The notes: generated by a model from the sequence alone, not told the origin. 64,000 nucleotides of DNA from an uncultured Mycoplasmataceae bacterium (GCA_947330515.1 CAMZOE010000010.1:21883-85882), one strand, 5' to 3'; numbered from the stretch's first letter, positions 1-12,605 are shown. Numbers and translations are program-made.

Positions 1-29
1 TTTTTACTTCCAAAAGAAGTTTTCCATAA

Positions 30-1013
30 CTATTTGTGGACATAATTTTCCTTTTTAATTATTGGTTTAAGAAGTACTTCTTCAAAAGTATAAATTAATA
101 ATTGAACAATAATTACAATCCCTAAAAGAAAAAATAAAGGAATTAGTAATTGCATAGGATGATTTAAAAAATTGATTCTTCCATCTTTTAGTAAAGAACC
201 AATAGTTGGTACTTCAGGAATAGTAAGTCCTAAAATACCAAGAACAGATTCTGCAAAAATCATTCTTGAAAAAGTACTTGCAGAATTAAGTAAAAGTGAA
301 GTAGATGAAAAAACCAATAAAGTAGAAAAAAGTTGTGGTTTTGAAAAACCATTTAATATTTTTGAGGTAATATAATCACTATTTCTCAATCTTGAAGTAT
401 TAGCACGAATTTGTTGAGAAGTAGTAACTCAACCAGTAAGAACAAGAGAAAATAGCATTACTAAAAAAGATGGTTCAAAAATAGAACTAAAAATAATCAA
501 TACTAAAAGTGATGGAAAAGCATAAAGAATTTTAATAATGTATTTAAAATATTTATCAAAAGTCTCATAATATCCACTCAACAAACCAACAACAATTGCA
601 ATAAAAATATTAATTATACTTGCAGTAATTGCTAGTGTTAAAGAAAATCTAACACCTCCAATAACCCTTGAAAAAAAATCACGTCCTAAGATATCAGTAC
701 CAAATAAATGTTCAAAACTAACACCTGCATTTACATTATTTGGATCTGTAGTATAAGGATCATAGAAGGAAAATAATGGTAAAAATAAGATTAAAAGAAG
801 AAAAATAATTAAAGAAGTAAAAAGAAAAATTGTTAACTTTTTAGAAAAAAAAGCAACAAAAGTTTCTCTTCATTTAGAAATATAATAAGTATTTGAAATT
901 TTTGTGCTTTCATTAATATGATATTTTTCTAAAGTAAAAAGAAATTCTTCTTCAAGAAAAATATTTTTATTTTCTACTTTTATTTTATTATTATCTTTTT
1001 TAAAGAACTTCAT
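30..1013 (-). CDS. oppC: Oligopeptide ABC transporter permease OppC
   Basis: TGA=Trp merge gives 327 aa; polytopic membrane protein with 'FGTDILGRDFFSRVIGGVRFSL' typical of OppC/DppC; downstream of oppB. Confidence 0.88.
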
Positions 1014-2028
1014 TTTTATACCTCATTCTTGGATCAGCGAAAGCAAGAACTATATCTCTAATTGCAAAAGAAATAACAATAAAAATAGTGTAAAAAGTAA
1101 TTGTGCTTAATAATAATGGTTGATTGTAATAATAAATTGAATCCACTATCATTGTTCCACTTCCAGGAACTGAAAAAATATTTTCTAAAGCTATTGAACC
1201 AAATAAATTAGTAACTACCAATAAAGGAAGATAATTAATTATTGCGTAAAATGAAGGAAGTAAATTTTCTTTTCAAAAAATTTGATTATTAGTTTTTCCT
1301 TGCATTTTAGAAAATTGATTAAAAGTCATTGCTTTTTCTCTTCTTATTCCATTTTTTAAATATCTTGCATAACCAAATGCTAGTGGAATAGACATAATAA
1401 CTGCAAGAAGAAAAATAATGTAAAAAGTATTATTAAAATATAAACTTGGAATTCCTAATTTTACTGAAATAATCATCATTAATAAACCTAAAATAAAAGA
1501 AGGAAGAGAAAATGCAATAACAAAAGAAAGTGCATTTACAAATAAACCATAAAAATTTTTTCTATTTGCAATTCATATTCCCATGGGAATACCAAAAAGA
1601 AAAGAAATTGCTAGTGCCATAAAACCAATAGAAATTGAAAGAAAAAAATGTCCTCAAAAAAAATTATTAATTGGTTCACCAGTCATTCATGAATATCCCA
1701 TAGTTGAAGAAAAAAAATCTTTAAATGAGAAGAAATATTTTTGTAAAAGAGAAAAATTAGGACCAACATGAAATAATTGTTGTAAATATAAAACCATCTC
1801 TGGTTGGCCACTTTGAATTGCTTCAGAAATTAATGATGGTTCACCAGGAATTAAATTAAATAAAAAAAATGTTAAAGAAAAAACTATAAAAACGATTAAA
1901 AAAAGTTGAACTACTCATTTAAAAAGTAACCATGACTTTTTTATATACTTAGGATTTATTGTATTAAGTGGGTTTTTACTAACCTGTTTTTGTAATTTTT
2001 CTAATGGTAATAAATATTCTCTAGACAT
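1000..2028 (-). CDS. oppB: Oligopeptide ABC transporter permease OppB
   Basis: Merged ORF of 342 aa; 'VPGSGTMIVDSI...DIVLAFADPRMRY' C-terminus typical of OppB; overlaps oppC start. Confidence 0.88.
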
Positions 2029-4462
2029 TTTTTAAAACTTCCTTTCAATAATTATCATTTTTAAGTTTTTTTCAATCAAAAGCAATAATTCATGTTTTCT
2101 CGCCAGTTAATGTATTTCCTTCAAAATAAATATGATTTGGATTTGAAAAAGATAGTTCGTTGTTAACAACAATAATTGGAACAGAATTTTTAATAATTAA
2201 TTCTAATGTTAAATAAATAATTAACTTTTGAAATTGATTTTGAAAACTATCATATTCATAATATGAAATACCATTTATTAAAGAGTTTTTAGTGGTAAAA
2301 AAACTTTCTAATTCGGAATGATTTTTTATAAAAATATTATTTTTTTCAAGTAAAAAAATCATAAAATTATCAACAGTATCGATAACATTTTTTGAAAGTT
2401 CTTTTCCTTGATAAGTGATCATTGAAAAATTATTACTATTATCATAAAATGATGAAATACCATCATTAAATAATTTTCTTGCAAGATTTGGATTATTATA
2501 TAAATTATTATCAAAAGAGTAGTCAGAACCATTTCAATAAGTTCAACTATTGCTAACATTAATACTTCTATCATTATTTTTTTTATTGAAAACTCTTAAA
2601 AAATTTCAAGAATCTAAAAAATCTAAAGAAATTTTTTGTGAAGTAAGATCTCAATCATCTGTATTATGATATTTATTTCAATATGAAGCCGTTGGATCAA
2701 CGTCGAGAGTAAAAGTAACTTCTTGAGAAAAATTTAAAGCAGGATTTGAAAGTGAATGAACAAGACTATGATAGATATAATCACTTTGTCCATCCTTTGT
2801 GGCAAAAGTAAGATTTAAAGGCTTTTCTTTACTTGGTAAAGGTAAACCTAATTGTTCCATATCACTTAAAAATATTTCTCAATAATAATTAGCAAGCTTA
2901 ATATTAACACTAGGGTCTTTTGATAATTGATTTTCTTTAAGTTTATTTTTTCTTGATTCTAAAGAATAATATTCCAAGCTTTCTTTTTGAGAAATATTTT
3001 TATGTTGATAATTAATATCACAAGCATAATCAATTAAATCTTGATTATCATAACTAAATGTTCTTGTTGGAGAAAAAGTAGTAGTCCCAAGAAGATTATT
3101 GATTCCTTGAAAATTATAATAATCATTTTGATTAAAAGCATAGAAAAATGCTCTCCTAAAATTAGGATCGCGATAATATAATGAAGCATTTGATGAATTA
3201 GTTTTATTTAAATTAAAAACAATAAAAGTTGTTGATGGACTAGTAAGAGATTTGTTTAAATAAACTTTTGCTTTTTTATTTTTTCTAATTATTTCTCCAT
3301 CTTTATTATTTGAAAATACATAAGAAACATTATCATTATTAAAATTACTTAAAGATGTGGATATCTCTTTAGTAACACGATATTGAATTTTCTTTGAACT
3401 AACAAGATTAGCATATCGATAATAATTATTTTTTTCAGCCTCAAAACCATATAAACTATCAAATTTTTTTAATTGATATGGACCATTACTTAAAAATGTA
3501 TTTTCACTATAACCAAAATTTCAAATAGGTTTATCAAAACCGATTTGTTTATATCATCATTCTTGATTTAATGGCATAAACGCCGGGGATACCAATAAAG
3601 AAGGAAATAATTCATTAGGATGATTAAGATTAAATTGTATAAAAGATTTTTCTTCATTATTTACAGAATCATAATAAATAATTCCAGGACCTTCGGTTAA
3701 ACCATAAAATTTTTGAGTAACTTCATTTGCTTCTTCTTTAGAACTAGCTTCTAAAAAAAAATTATTTGCTGTTTTAGTCAACCCATAAAAACCATTATTT
3801 GGATTATTATCTAAATCTCTTTCTTCAGTTTTAAAAGAATTAAAAACCTCATCAATTCCTTTAATATCAGAATATTGATAAAGATATCTTGATGATGAAG
3901 ATGCATTATTAACATCTAAGTGTTTTGAAATACCAAAAGCAAAATCTTTTGCTTTTAAAGAGCTACCATTTGATCATTTAGTATTAAGTAAATTAAAACG
4001 AAAAATATCATGTGAAAGATTAGTTTCAATTTCAGAAACAACTCCAAGAGAATATTTATTTGCTTTTAAAGGTACAAACTCTCCCAAAGGAATAAAATTT
4101 TTATCCATTACTTTATATTTCAAAGGCATATATAAATCTTTGATTTGTGAAAAAGTCTCTTCTGAAGCAACTTTCATTTTATTTATTGCATAATTGTTAG
4201 AAATAAAATAATTTTCATCTTCATTACTACCATCTTCAAAATTAACAGATGTTTTTACAAGACCTTCAATAAATGGAGTAGAAACTTTGGCTTCTAAAGA
4301 ATTACCATCAAGATAATTAATAGTAGTAACTTTATTTCCTAAAATTATCATATCAAAAGTAGAAAGGTTATTTTTATATAAAAAACCTAATCCAAGTAAA
4401 AACAAAAGAAGAAGAAAAACCGAGAGAAAAAACGCAACTGTTTTTGACCTTATAAATTTAAT
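2021..4462 (-). CDS. oppA: OppA-like substrate-binding protein with N-terminal membrane anchor
   Basis: Merged ORF ~813 aa immediately upstream of oppB; hydrophobic N-terminus 'VAFFLSVFLLLLFLLGLGFLY'; start appears to be ATT after GAGGTG. Confidence 0.7.
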
Positions 4463-4534
4463 TGTCCACCTCGCATATTAACTATTTATTAAAATTATAT
4501 AATATGTAGAATTAAAACTTTTAAATTGAAAAAA

Positions 4535-5470
4535 TTATCAATAATTGTCTTTATTCTTTTTATTAAATTTTGTAGATAAATTAATTAAAAAATATCATGT
4601 TAAAAGATAAGAAGGAATGATATAAGAACTTTTTAATAACCTTGGAATAAAAACATATTTAAATGAAGGTGCTCATAAATTTACATCTGCAACTGAAGAA
4701 AAAATATTCCCTAAAATTAATCTATAAATAACCGCAATGAATAACAAGTACTTTAATAAAGCTATTTTTTCATATTGATTTCTTTTTATTAATAAAAAGA
4801 AGATTAATTCATAAAACAAAATTGAAAAGAAAGAAGTAAGAATTAATGTCTGATAAACAATTCCTTTTAAAATATCCCTATTTAAATAACCATAAATAGC
4901 ACTAAAAAAGAAAAGTAATAAAAACATCCCTTGAATAAAAAAGAAATCCAAAAATATATGTTTTTGGAAATTATTGTTTTGAGAAACATTTTCTTTTGTT
5001 TTCATTTTTTTATATTTAAAAGCAACATTTCCTGCTATCAATCCTAAAAGAGGAAATTGTAAAGCGTACAATAATTGTCAAATTCATCCTTGAACAATTA
5101 ATATTCTTGTTGTATCTGCAATAAGTGCATAAAAAAAAGCTTCTATCGGACCAAAAAGAAATGCAATTAAAATAACTGTAGCACTATCAAAATTAAGAAA
5201 AATGAAATGATCAAGTGCCTGAAAAGAAGTAAGAAATGATTGAAGCAAAAATAAGGCAAAAAACATTCCCATAATTGTTATTTTTTTTGTTGTAAAAAGA
5301 ATAATATTATGTTTCTTATAATATTTAAAATTCTTAAATAAAACTATTACTATCAACAATATTGAAATTACAGCAATAATAATTGTTGGAATTAACAAAA
5401 TTTGATTAGTATTTTTAAAAAAAGTTTTTAGTGTTTTCACCTCATATTTATTTATGAAACAATTATACAT
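4535..5470 (-). CDS. ECF transporter S component-like membrane protein
   Basis: Merged ORF 311 aa; 'ITIMGMFFALFLLQSFLTSF...GPIEAFFYALIADTTRILIVQGW' pattern of ECF S components. Confidence 0.6.
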
Positions 5471-5545
5471 TAATAATATAAAACACTTAAATCAAACAAT
5501 TTTTTTAAAGTTGATTATTAAACTATACTAGTTCTAATATAAAAA

Positions 5546-5594
5546 CACCTATAATAAAATCATCTTTTAAGTTAAAAGATGATTATTATAGGTG
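5546..5594. terminator. Long inverted repeat, probable bidirectional terminator
   Basis: CACCTATAATAAAATCATCTTTTAA / GTTAAAAGATGATTATTATAGGTG stem with 2-nt bulge. Confidence 0.75.
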
Positions 5595-5609
5595 TCTATT
5601 TTAAATGGA

Positions 5610-6890
5610 TTAATTTTCTAATTTAAATAAATATTTTTTCTTTTTACCATAATCAACAATAAAGTAAGAACTTTCATTATTGATTAATTTTTTTAAATTT
5701 TGTTTAGAAAAATTAATTTCTTCAATAACTTCGTTATTTATTTTCATTGCTTTTTGATTAATAAATTCACTCGCTTCGCGTTTAGAACTAATTATTTTTA
5801 AAGAAATAAGTTTTTCAACTATAGTTTCTTCATCATCTAAAGCTATTGTAAAAAATGGCAATTGTGTTTCTAACATTTTATAATCATCTAAAGATAATTT
5901 TTCATATTCTCGTTTAAAAAGTCATTGAGAAATATCTACTGCATTTTGATAACTATTAACATTATAAAAAGTATCTAAAAAGCGTTTTGCTAATTCTTTT
6001 TGAAAAAATCTTTGATGTGGTGCTTCTTGGTGAAGAATTTTAATTTTAAGATATTCTTCTTCTTTAATTAAAGTTAATTTTTTTAATAAATCTTCCGCAA
6101 GCACATCACTTAAATTAAAAAAGTATTGATAAAAACGATAAGAAGGAACAAGATCTTCATTAACTCATAATGGTTGTCCTTCACTTTTTCCTATTTTTTT
6201 TCCGGATTCATCAACTAAAAGATTAGTAGTAATCCCAAAAACATTATTATTTATAGAATTAGTTTTTCCAATTAGTTCAATTCCTGATAAAATATTTCCT
6301 CATTGGTCGGAACCACCAATTTGTAATTTACAATTATGTTTTTTATTGAGAAAAAAGAAATCTATTGCTTGAAATAATTGGTAAGAAAATTCTGTATAAG
6401 AAATTCCTGTTGTTTCAAGACGTTTTTTTACCATATCTTTAGCAAGCATACGGTTAACATTAAAATGTTTTCCAAAATCACGATAAAAATCGATAATTGA
6501 AATCCCTTCATAAAAGGTTTTATTATTAATAATAAGGTAATCTTTTATATTTAGCTTATCGCAAAGATAATTAATTCTTTTTTCAATATTAATTACGTTT
6601 TCTTCAATAATATTTTCTCGTAATAAAACTCGCTCGCTAGTTTTTCCAGAAGGATCACCAATCGATCCAGTAAATCCACCAATAATAAATATTGGTTTAA
6701 AATTAAATTCTTCTTGAATTAATTTAACAGAAATAAAAGGAAGTAAGTGACCTAAATGAAGTTCAGGTCCAGTAGGATCTATCCCAACATAAAAAGAAAC
6801 TTTTTTTGAATCTTCTCTAGCAATTATTCCTTTCAAAACTTCTTCTGAAGTAATATCTTTAAAAATACCTCTTCAATTAAATTTTTTCAT
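5610..6890 (-). CDS. tyrS: Tyrosyl-tRNA synthetase
   Basis: Merged ORF; 'YVGIDPTGPELHLGHLLPF' (HIGH-type) and 'GGFTGSIGDPSGKTSER', C-terminal S4-like domain. Confidence 0.95.
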
Positions 6891-7296
6891 CATTGTCATC
6901 TTTTAGTTTTATTCTTTCTATTGTTTCAGTATAATCAAAATTTTCTTTTTGAGTTTTTATCGATTCTTGGATAGAAGATAAAATTACATAAATTTCATCT
7001 TTCATAAAAGAAAGTTTTTCTTCAGGGACTTCTATTTTATTTAATTCATCAAGTTTTTCTTTAAATAAATCTAATGAAATTTTTAAATTAACAACAATAT
7101 CATCCATTTCAAAATTTAAATTATTATTTTGCATAAATACTAAAATATTACTTTTAATATCTCTAATTATTGGTTTAATCTTATACATAAGTTCATTATA
7201 ATTTTGTTTTACTTTACTATGTTCATTAGATTTTTCTAAATAAATTCCAATAAGTAAACCTGTACTTATTAAAAGAAAATCCTTATAAATTGACAT
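6877..7296 (-). CDS. Conserved hypothetical protein with N-terminal TM (YtxH-like)
   Basis: 139 aa ORF, TM followed by coiled/charged region. Confidence 0.5.
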   Translation of the reverse strand: MSIYKDFLLISTGLLIGIYLEKSNEHSKVKQNYNELMYKIKPIIRDIKSNILVFMQNNNLNFEMDDIVVNLKISLDLFKEKLDELNKIEVPEEKLSFMKDEIYVILSSIQESIKTQKENFDYTETIERIKLKDDNDEKI

Positions 7297-7332
7297 TAAT
7301 AACCTTCTTTACCTTAATAAATATCTTCTTTA

Positions 7333-8031
7333 TTATTTTTTTTCTGAATTATCTAAATATGAATCTTCTTCATACAATTCTTTTTTTTCAAATTCTTTAG
7401 TTCCTTTTGAACTATCTTCTTTTCCTTTTAAACTATCATCTTTTTCTTCTGAACTATTTTTCAGATTAGTTTTGAATCGGTCATTTTCTAAATCAATCTC
7501 TGTTTCTGATTCAAAAATTTTTCCTTTTTTAAAAGTTTTTGTATCTTCTACTGTAGTTTCTTTATCTTCTTTGATAATAATAATTTCTTCTTCGAACTCT
7601 TTGTCTTGACTTTTTTTATTGTTTTTAGCTGTTTGTTTTTTATCTCAAATACTATTAAATTGAGACAAAATACTTTGAAAAAGTTTAATTAAAGAAGTTT
7701 GATTGTTTTTTAACATTTTATAAATATTTAAAACTGATTTATTTGCAATAACATCTGCAGTAATTGCATAATTAGAAACTTTATTAATTAAATCAACAGT
7801 AGGAGTAAGTGCTTCTACTTTATAAGTAATATCTTCAACTAAATAATCAACTTTTTGAGCAATAATATTCATTCTTCTAACAAATAAAATAACAACAATG
7901 AAGATAACAATAAGTGCAATAAGAGCAATAACTCCTAAAAAAGAAAGAATTATAATCAATGCATCCTTATTACTTGTTTGTAACAACTCTTTTTGATCTG
8001 ATAAATTATTAAGTAAAATATTTATATTCAT
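7333..8031 (-). CDS. DUF948-like single-TM protein with charged C-terminal tail
   Basis: Merged ORF 232 aa; hydrophobic segment then long K/E/D/S-rich tail. Confidence 0.5.
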
Positions 8032-8095
8032 TATATCTCCAATTTATTTAATTTTTTTCTTTAAACTTGAAACACTTCAAACTTCAATTTTAAAA

Positions 8096-9145
8096 CTAAA
8101 TTTCTAAACTTAAGTCTTTCGTCAAGATATCAAAAATATTTTTAATTAACTTTTGTGTTTCTTGATAATCATTTAAATCAAATATTACTGACCCACTATG
8201 AATATTTCTTACCAATAATCCTAATTGAATAACTGGTGTTCCAGCGGCAATTAAAGAATATGCATAAGCATTTGTTCCTCCGTGAGAAAAATAATCTTGA
8301 TAAGTAATTTTATTAGTTTTTAAAATCTTTTCAAGAAAAGTAATAGTTTCTAAAGAAGAAATATGTAAGGCATCTTTATGTCTTAAGAAAGTTCCTTTTC
8401 CTAAATCACCTTCGCTTTTTGATGCAGGAAAATCATTAGATGGTGAAGTATCAATTGTAAAAACTAAATCTGGATTTACTTTATAAGTTGCAGTTCTCGC
8501 CCCTCTGATACCAACTTCTTCTTGGACACTACCAACTAGAACTAAATCATATGGTAATTCTTTATCTTTTGTATAATCTGCAATATCTAATAATAATGAA
8601 ATTCCTACACGATCATCTGCTGCTTTAGTAATTACACGATTACCATTAAAAATAGTTTCACTATCGAAAACAATAATATTTCCAATTTTTAATTTAAAGT
8701 TTTTTTCAATCTCTGCTTTTGAGACAGCTCCTAAATCAATATACATTTTTTCTATCTCAGGTGCCTTAGCAGAAGGAGCAAGAGGATTTATTGGATAAGT
8801 AATAACTCCAACATAATATTCACCTTCATTATTATAAATCCTTACTCTTTGATTTAATAGTGATGCATTGTTAATGTATCCATGTGATTCAAATTTTAAT
8901 AATCCATTTTTAGTAATATCTGTAATCATAAATCCCACTTCATCCATATGTGCATCAAATAATAATTTTTTAGCATCTTTTTCATTAGATTTTTTAGTAG
9001 CAATGATTGATCCAAGATTATCATAGTCAACCTCAAATCCATTTTCTACAAAAACTTTTTCTAAATAATTACTTACATTACTTTCTCGTCCTGATATTCC
9101 AGCGACTTCTAATATTTCTTTTAATCTCTTTTTATTTAATTTCAT
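8096..9145 (-). CDS. M42-family glutamyl aminopeptidase-like metallopeptidase
   Basis: 'LLFDAHMDEVGFMI', 'AADDRVG', 'VQEEVGIRGA', 'IDTSPSNDFP' motifs; ATG at 9145 with AGGA upstream. Confidence 0.9.
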   Translation of the reverse strand: MKLNKKRLKEILEVAGISGRESNVSNYLEKVFVENGFEVDYDNLGSIIATKKSNEKDAKKLLFDAHMDEVGFMITDITKNGLLKFESHGYINNASLLNQRVRIYNNEGEYYVGVITYPINPLAPSAKAPEIEKMYIDLGAVSKAEIEKNFKLKIGNIIVFDSETIFNGNRVITKAADDRVGISLLLDIADYTKDKELPYDLVLVGSVQEEVGIRGARTATYKVNPDLVFTIDTSPSNDFPASKSEGDLGKGTFLRHKDALHISSLETITFLEKILKTNKITYQDYFSHGGTNAYAYSLIAAGTPVIQLGLLVRNIHSGSVIFDLNDYQETQKLIKNIFDILTKDLSLEI

Positions 9146-9277
9146 AAAAATCCTCACTATTTAATTTTGTAATTGAATTATAGTTTTAATACAACAAATA
9201 GTTCAATGAATACTATTATTATATAATTAATTTATTACAAAAATAAAGTATTATTAAAATACTAGAAAAGGTAAAAG

Positions 9278-10219
9278 ATGAAAAAGATAGGATTAATATT
9301 AGATTCAACATCAAATAATTCTAAAAAAGAATTAGCAGAAAGAGGAATTGGATTCATTCCTATTCCTATTACCATCGATGATAAAGAATATTTAGGCGGA
9401 ATAGACATTCTTACAGATGAAATTGAACAAAAATTTATGAATAATCCCAACATGAAAATACACACTTCATCACCGATGCCAAAACACATCATGGAAGCTT
9501 TTGATGAAATATTAGAAACACATGATGAAGCGATTTATATTGGATTAAGTACTAAATTTTCTTCTACTATACAATTAGTTAAAAGTATAGTAATAGGAAA
9601 TGATAAATACAATGGAAAAATTCATGTTTTTGAAAGTAAATATTCTGCTCCATGAACTACATTAATTATTGATGATTTATTAGAATTAATTAAAAATGAA
9701 AGTATTGAAACAATTTTTGAAATTCTAAAAACTCATCAAGAAACTTTAATTGGATATTTATCACCAGGTGATATCGTTCATTTTTACAATGGTGGAAGAA
9801 TTACTAAAGTTCAATATAAAACCGCTAAACTTTTAAGAGTTAAACCAATTCTTATTATTAGAGATGGTTTCATCGATCAAAAAGAAACTTTAAAATCAAC
9901 AAGTATTGATGGTATTATTAAAAAAGTTTTTGGTAAGTTTGATGCGTTTATGAAAAATATCCACAATAACGGTTTAAAAAATGCAACTGTTAAAGATATA
10001 TGATTTTTAACTTTAGGAAATAAAGAAAATTTATTGAAAGTAAGAGAAAAAATCATGAAAAATGAAAAACTTTATCATGGACAAAAAATTATTGATATTA
10101 AATTAGATGCTTCTCAAACAGGACATATGGGTCCAAATTCATTTGGAATTTCATTTTACTTGCCTTTAAAATATGTAATAGACCAAAAAATAAACCAAAA
10201 AATGAAAGAGGTAAAATAA
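9278..10219 (+). CDS. DegV family protein
   Basis: Merged through TGA; 'IGLILDSTSN...', 'HTSSPMP', 'YLSPGDIVHFYNGGRITKVQY' DegV pattern. Confidence 0.9.
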
Positions 10220-10220
10220 T

Positions 10221-11120
10221 ATGAACAAAGTAGGAATATTATTTGATTCCAGTTGTGGATTTAGTAAAGAAAAAATTGAAAAAGATGGAAATTACTTTAT
10301 CCCAATAATTATTGAAATTGCTGGTCAAGAATATCAAAGTGGTATCGACTTAAATAATGAAATTCTTTTTGAAAAATTTAAAACTCATAAAGAACCATAC
10401 AAAACTTCTTCAGTAAGAATGATTGATTTTGAAGAACAACTTAATAAAGCCTTAGAAGAAAATGAAAAAGTTATCGTTCTTGCAATTTCAAAAGGAATTT
10501 CTTCAACAACAGAACATCTTGCACATTTTGTAAAACAAAATGATAAATACAAAGATAGAGTTATTGTTTTTGATTCTAATTATATTACTCCATGAACAAT
10601 GTTCATTTATGATGATTTAATGGCATTAAAAAATTATGAAAACGTTAATGTAGAAATGGTTATTAAAATGCTTGATTTTTATAATAACATTCAACAAGGT
10701 TATGTTGCTCCAGATAATTTAGAACGTTTAAGAATTGGTGGAAGATTAAATGAAGTTCAATATAGACTTGCAAAAGTTTTAAAAATTCAACCAATTATTG
10801 AAGTTATTGGTGGTGGACTAAATAATGGAAGAACCTTTAAAGTGCGCAAATTTGAAAAAGCAATTAAAAAAATGGTTGATGAAGTTGCTAAAGATTGAAA
10901 AAGAATTGAAGAAAAAGATAATGGTAGCGGAGTTAAAGTACTTTATTTAATTCATGGAAATGATCAAGCAAAAGATTTAATGTTTGATTATGCAAAAGAA
11001 ATCGGACTTTATATCCATGGAGAAACTACTTTATCTCCAGCAATTAATTGTCACCTAGGAGAAAAAGCTTTTGGAATTGGTGCAGTAGAAACTAAACCTT
11101 GAAAGTACTTTATTAAATAA
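10221..11120 (+). CDS. DegV family protein, second tandem copy
   Basis: 'VGILFDSSCGFSKE...', 'YVAPDNLERLRIGGRLNEVQ'; starts 1 nt after the previous stop codon. Confidence 0.9.
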
Positions 11121-11160
11121 GTTACAAATATTAAACTATAAACTAACATCAAAGTATTAT

Positions 11161-11186
11161 ACGTCGCATTATTTATCTATGCGACG
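11161..11186 (+). terminator. Rho-independent terminator of degV pair
   Basis: ACGTCGCAT-N8-ATGCGACGT followed by TTTT. Confidence 0.8.
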
Positions 11187-11215
11187 TTTTTATTTAATAA
11201 TTTTAATTTAAAAAT

Positions 11216-11239
11216 GCTTGAACATTATTATGTTCAAGC
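11216..11239. terminator. Perfect hairpin between convergent genes
   Basis: GCTTGAACAT-TATT-ATGTTCAAGC. Confidence 0.6.
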
Positions 11240-11268
11240 AAATTTATTTTTCAATATAACTTATAAAG

Positions 11269-12171
11269 TTATTTCCCAACACTTTCTCTTGGAAAAAATA
11301 AATTTTTTAAAGATACCAAGAAAAAAGGTAAGAAAGAAATTACAAAAGGATTTCATGTTATTGTTTTAAAGAAAATGCCATGGTCAGTGTGATAAAGATC
11401 GTTCATATGAGACATATCAAATCAATTGACAATTACCGGCGGTACCGGTTCCGGCGGTTTTACTCAACTAGAACCTACATAAAAAAGATCTTTTCCAAAA
11501 AGTTCTAATGCACTTCAAGGAAATAATAAAGTATTTATTATTATTCTTGTTTTACCTATATTTTTGTTTCATGAAAAATAAAACTCATTATCTATTGTTT
11601 GTCTTTCTAATTTAAGTGGATGATAAAAAATACAAGAAAATACTAATAGATAAAAAACAGTTGCAATAACAATAAGAAAAACTAATGTTTGTTCCTTAAT
11701 GAAATGGTTAAGAAGATAAAAGAAAATAATAATCATAATAACTTCCATAAAACTATAATAAAAATACATATGAAAAGAAAATTTACTTCAATCTATAAAA
11801 ATTAGTTCTCCTGTTTGACGTCTTCATTCACTTCCTCACCCTTTAAGATTAAACAAATAAACATACATTAATCAAACAGTAATAAAAACAACTCCGTAAA
11901 AAAGAATTTCTAAAAATGCTTTTGCTTTTATAGAAATTTTTTTATGCTTAGAAACAACAATTCTTTTTAAAAATAGTTCTTGATTAAGTTTTTTATATTT
12001 TATAGTTGTAAAAAATGATATAAACAAGGTTAAAGCAATTGTTAATATTCCAAAAGCAATTTTAACTAATGGACGAATAATTGTCAGGGTTGATAAAAAA
12101 ACTACATCAATTATACTAATTACAATTATCAATAAAATAAATTTTTTTAATGAATAAAATATTTTTCTCAC
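11269..12171 (-). CDS. Polytopic membrane protein of unknown function
   Basis: Merged ORF 300 aa with several hydrophobic segments; contains KPPEPVPPV. Confidence 0.6.
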
Positions 12172-12240
12172 TTTTTCTCTCTCTTTTTTTTAAATTGCAA
12201 ATTTACACTTTAATAACAATGTTATCATATTTTTATAAAA

Positions 12241-12262
12241 AAAAAACTATAAAATAGTTTTT
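12241..12262 (-). terminator. Hairpin downstream of tRNA-Trp
   Basis: AAAAAACTATAAAATAGTTTTTT. Confidence 0.5.
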
Positions 12263-12281
12263 TCTTCTACACTTATATAAA

Positions 12282-12357
12282 TGGCAGGGGTGACAGGAGT
12301 CGAACCCGTAACCGATGGTTTTGAAGACCACTGCTCTGCCAATTGAGCTACACCCCT
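12282..12357 (-). tRNA. tRNA-Trp (anticodon UCA)
   Basis: Cloverleaf AGGGGTGTAGCTCAATTGGCAGAGCAGTGGTCTTCAAAACCATCGGTTACGGGTTCGACTCCTGTCACCCCTGCCA; anticodon TCA. Confidence 0.95.
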
Positions 12358-12386
12358 ATTAAGCAAAATGCTAAAACTAACTAACA

Positions 12387-12605
12387 CTAAACTTTTGTTT
12401 TGATGACATCAATAACGTTTTGAATTGTTTCCATTTCCAATAGTTCTTCGTCTTCGATTTTTATATTAAATTTTTCTTCAACTTCTAAAATTAAATCAAG
12501 TAAGTCTAGGGAATCAATTCCTAAGTCTCTTAAATTTTTAGAAGGAGTAATTGTGTTGTCTTTTAGAAATTTTTGAATTTCTTTTAAAATTTTTTCATTA
12601 TTCAT
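12387..12605 (-). CDS. acpP: Acyl carrier protein
   Basis: 'NLRDLGIDSLDLLDLILEVEEKFNI' phosphopantetheine DSL motif. Confidence 0.92.
   Translation of the reverse strand: MNNEKILKEIQKFLKDNTITPSKNLRDLGIDSLDLLDLILEVEEKFNIKIEDEELLEMETIQNVIDVIKTKV

Noticed and set aside
172-375. + strand ORF overlapping oppC
   Set aside because: Antisense to a conserved permease; no RBS and composition mirrors the coding strand.
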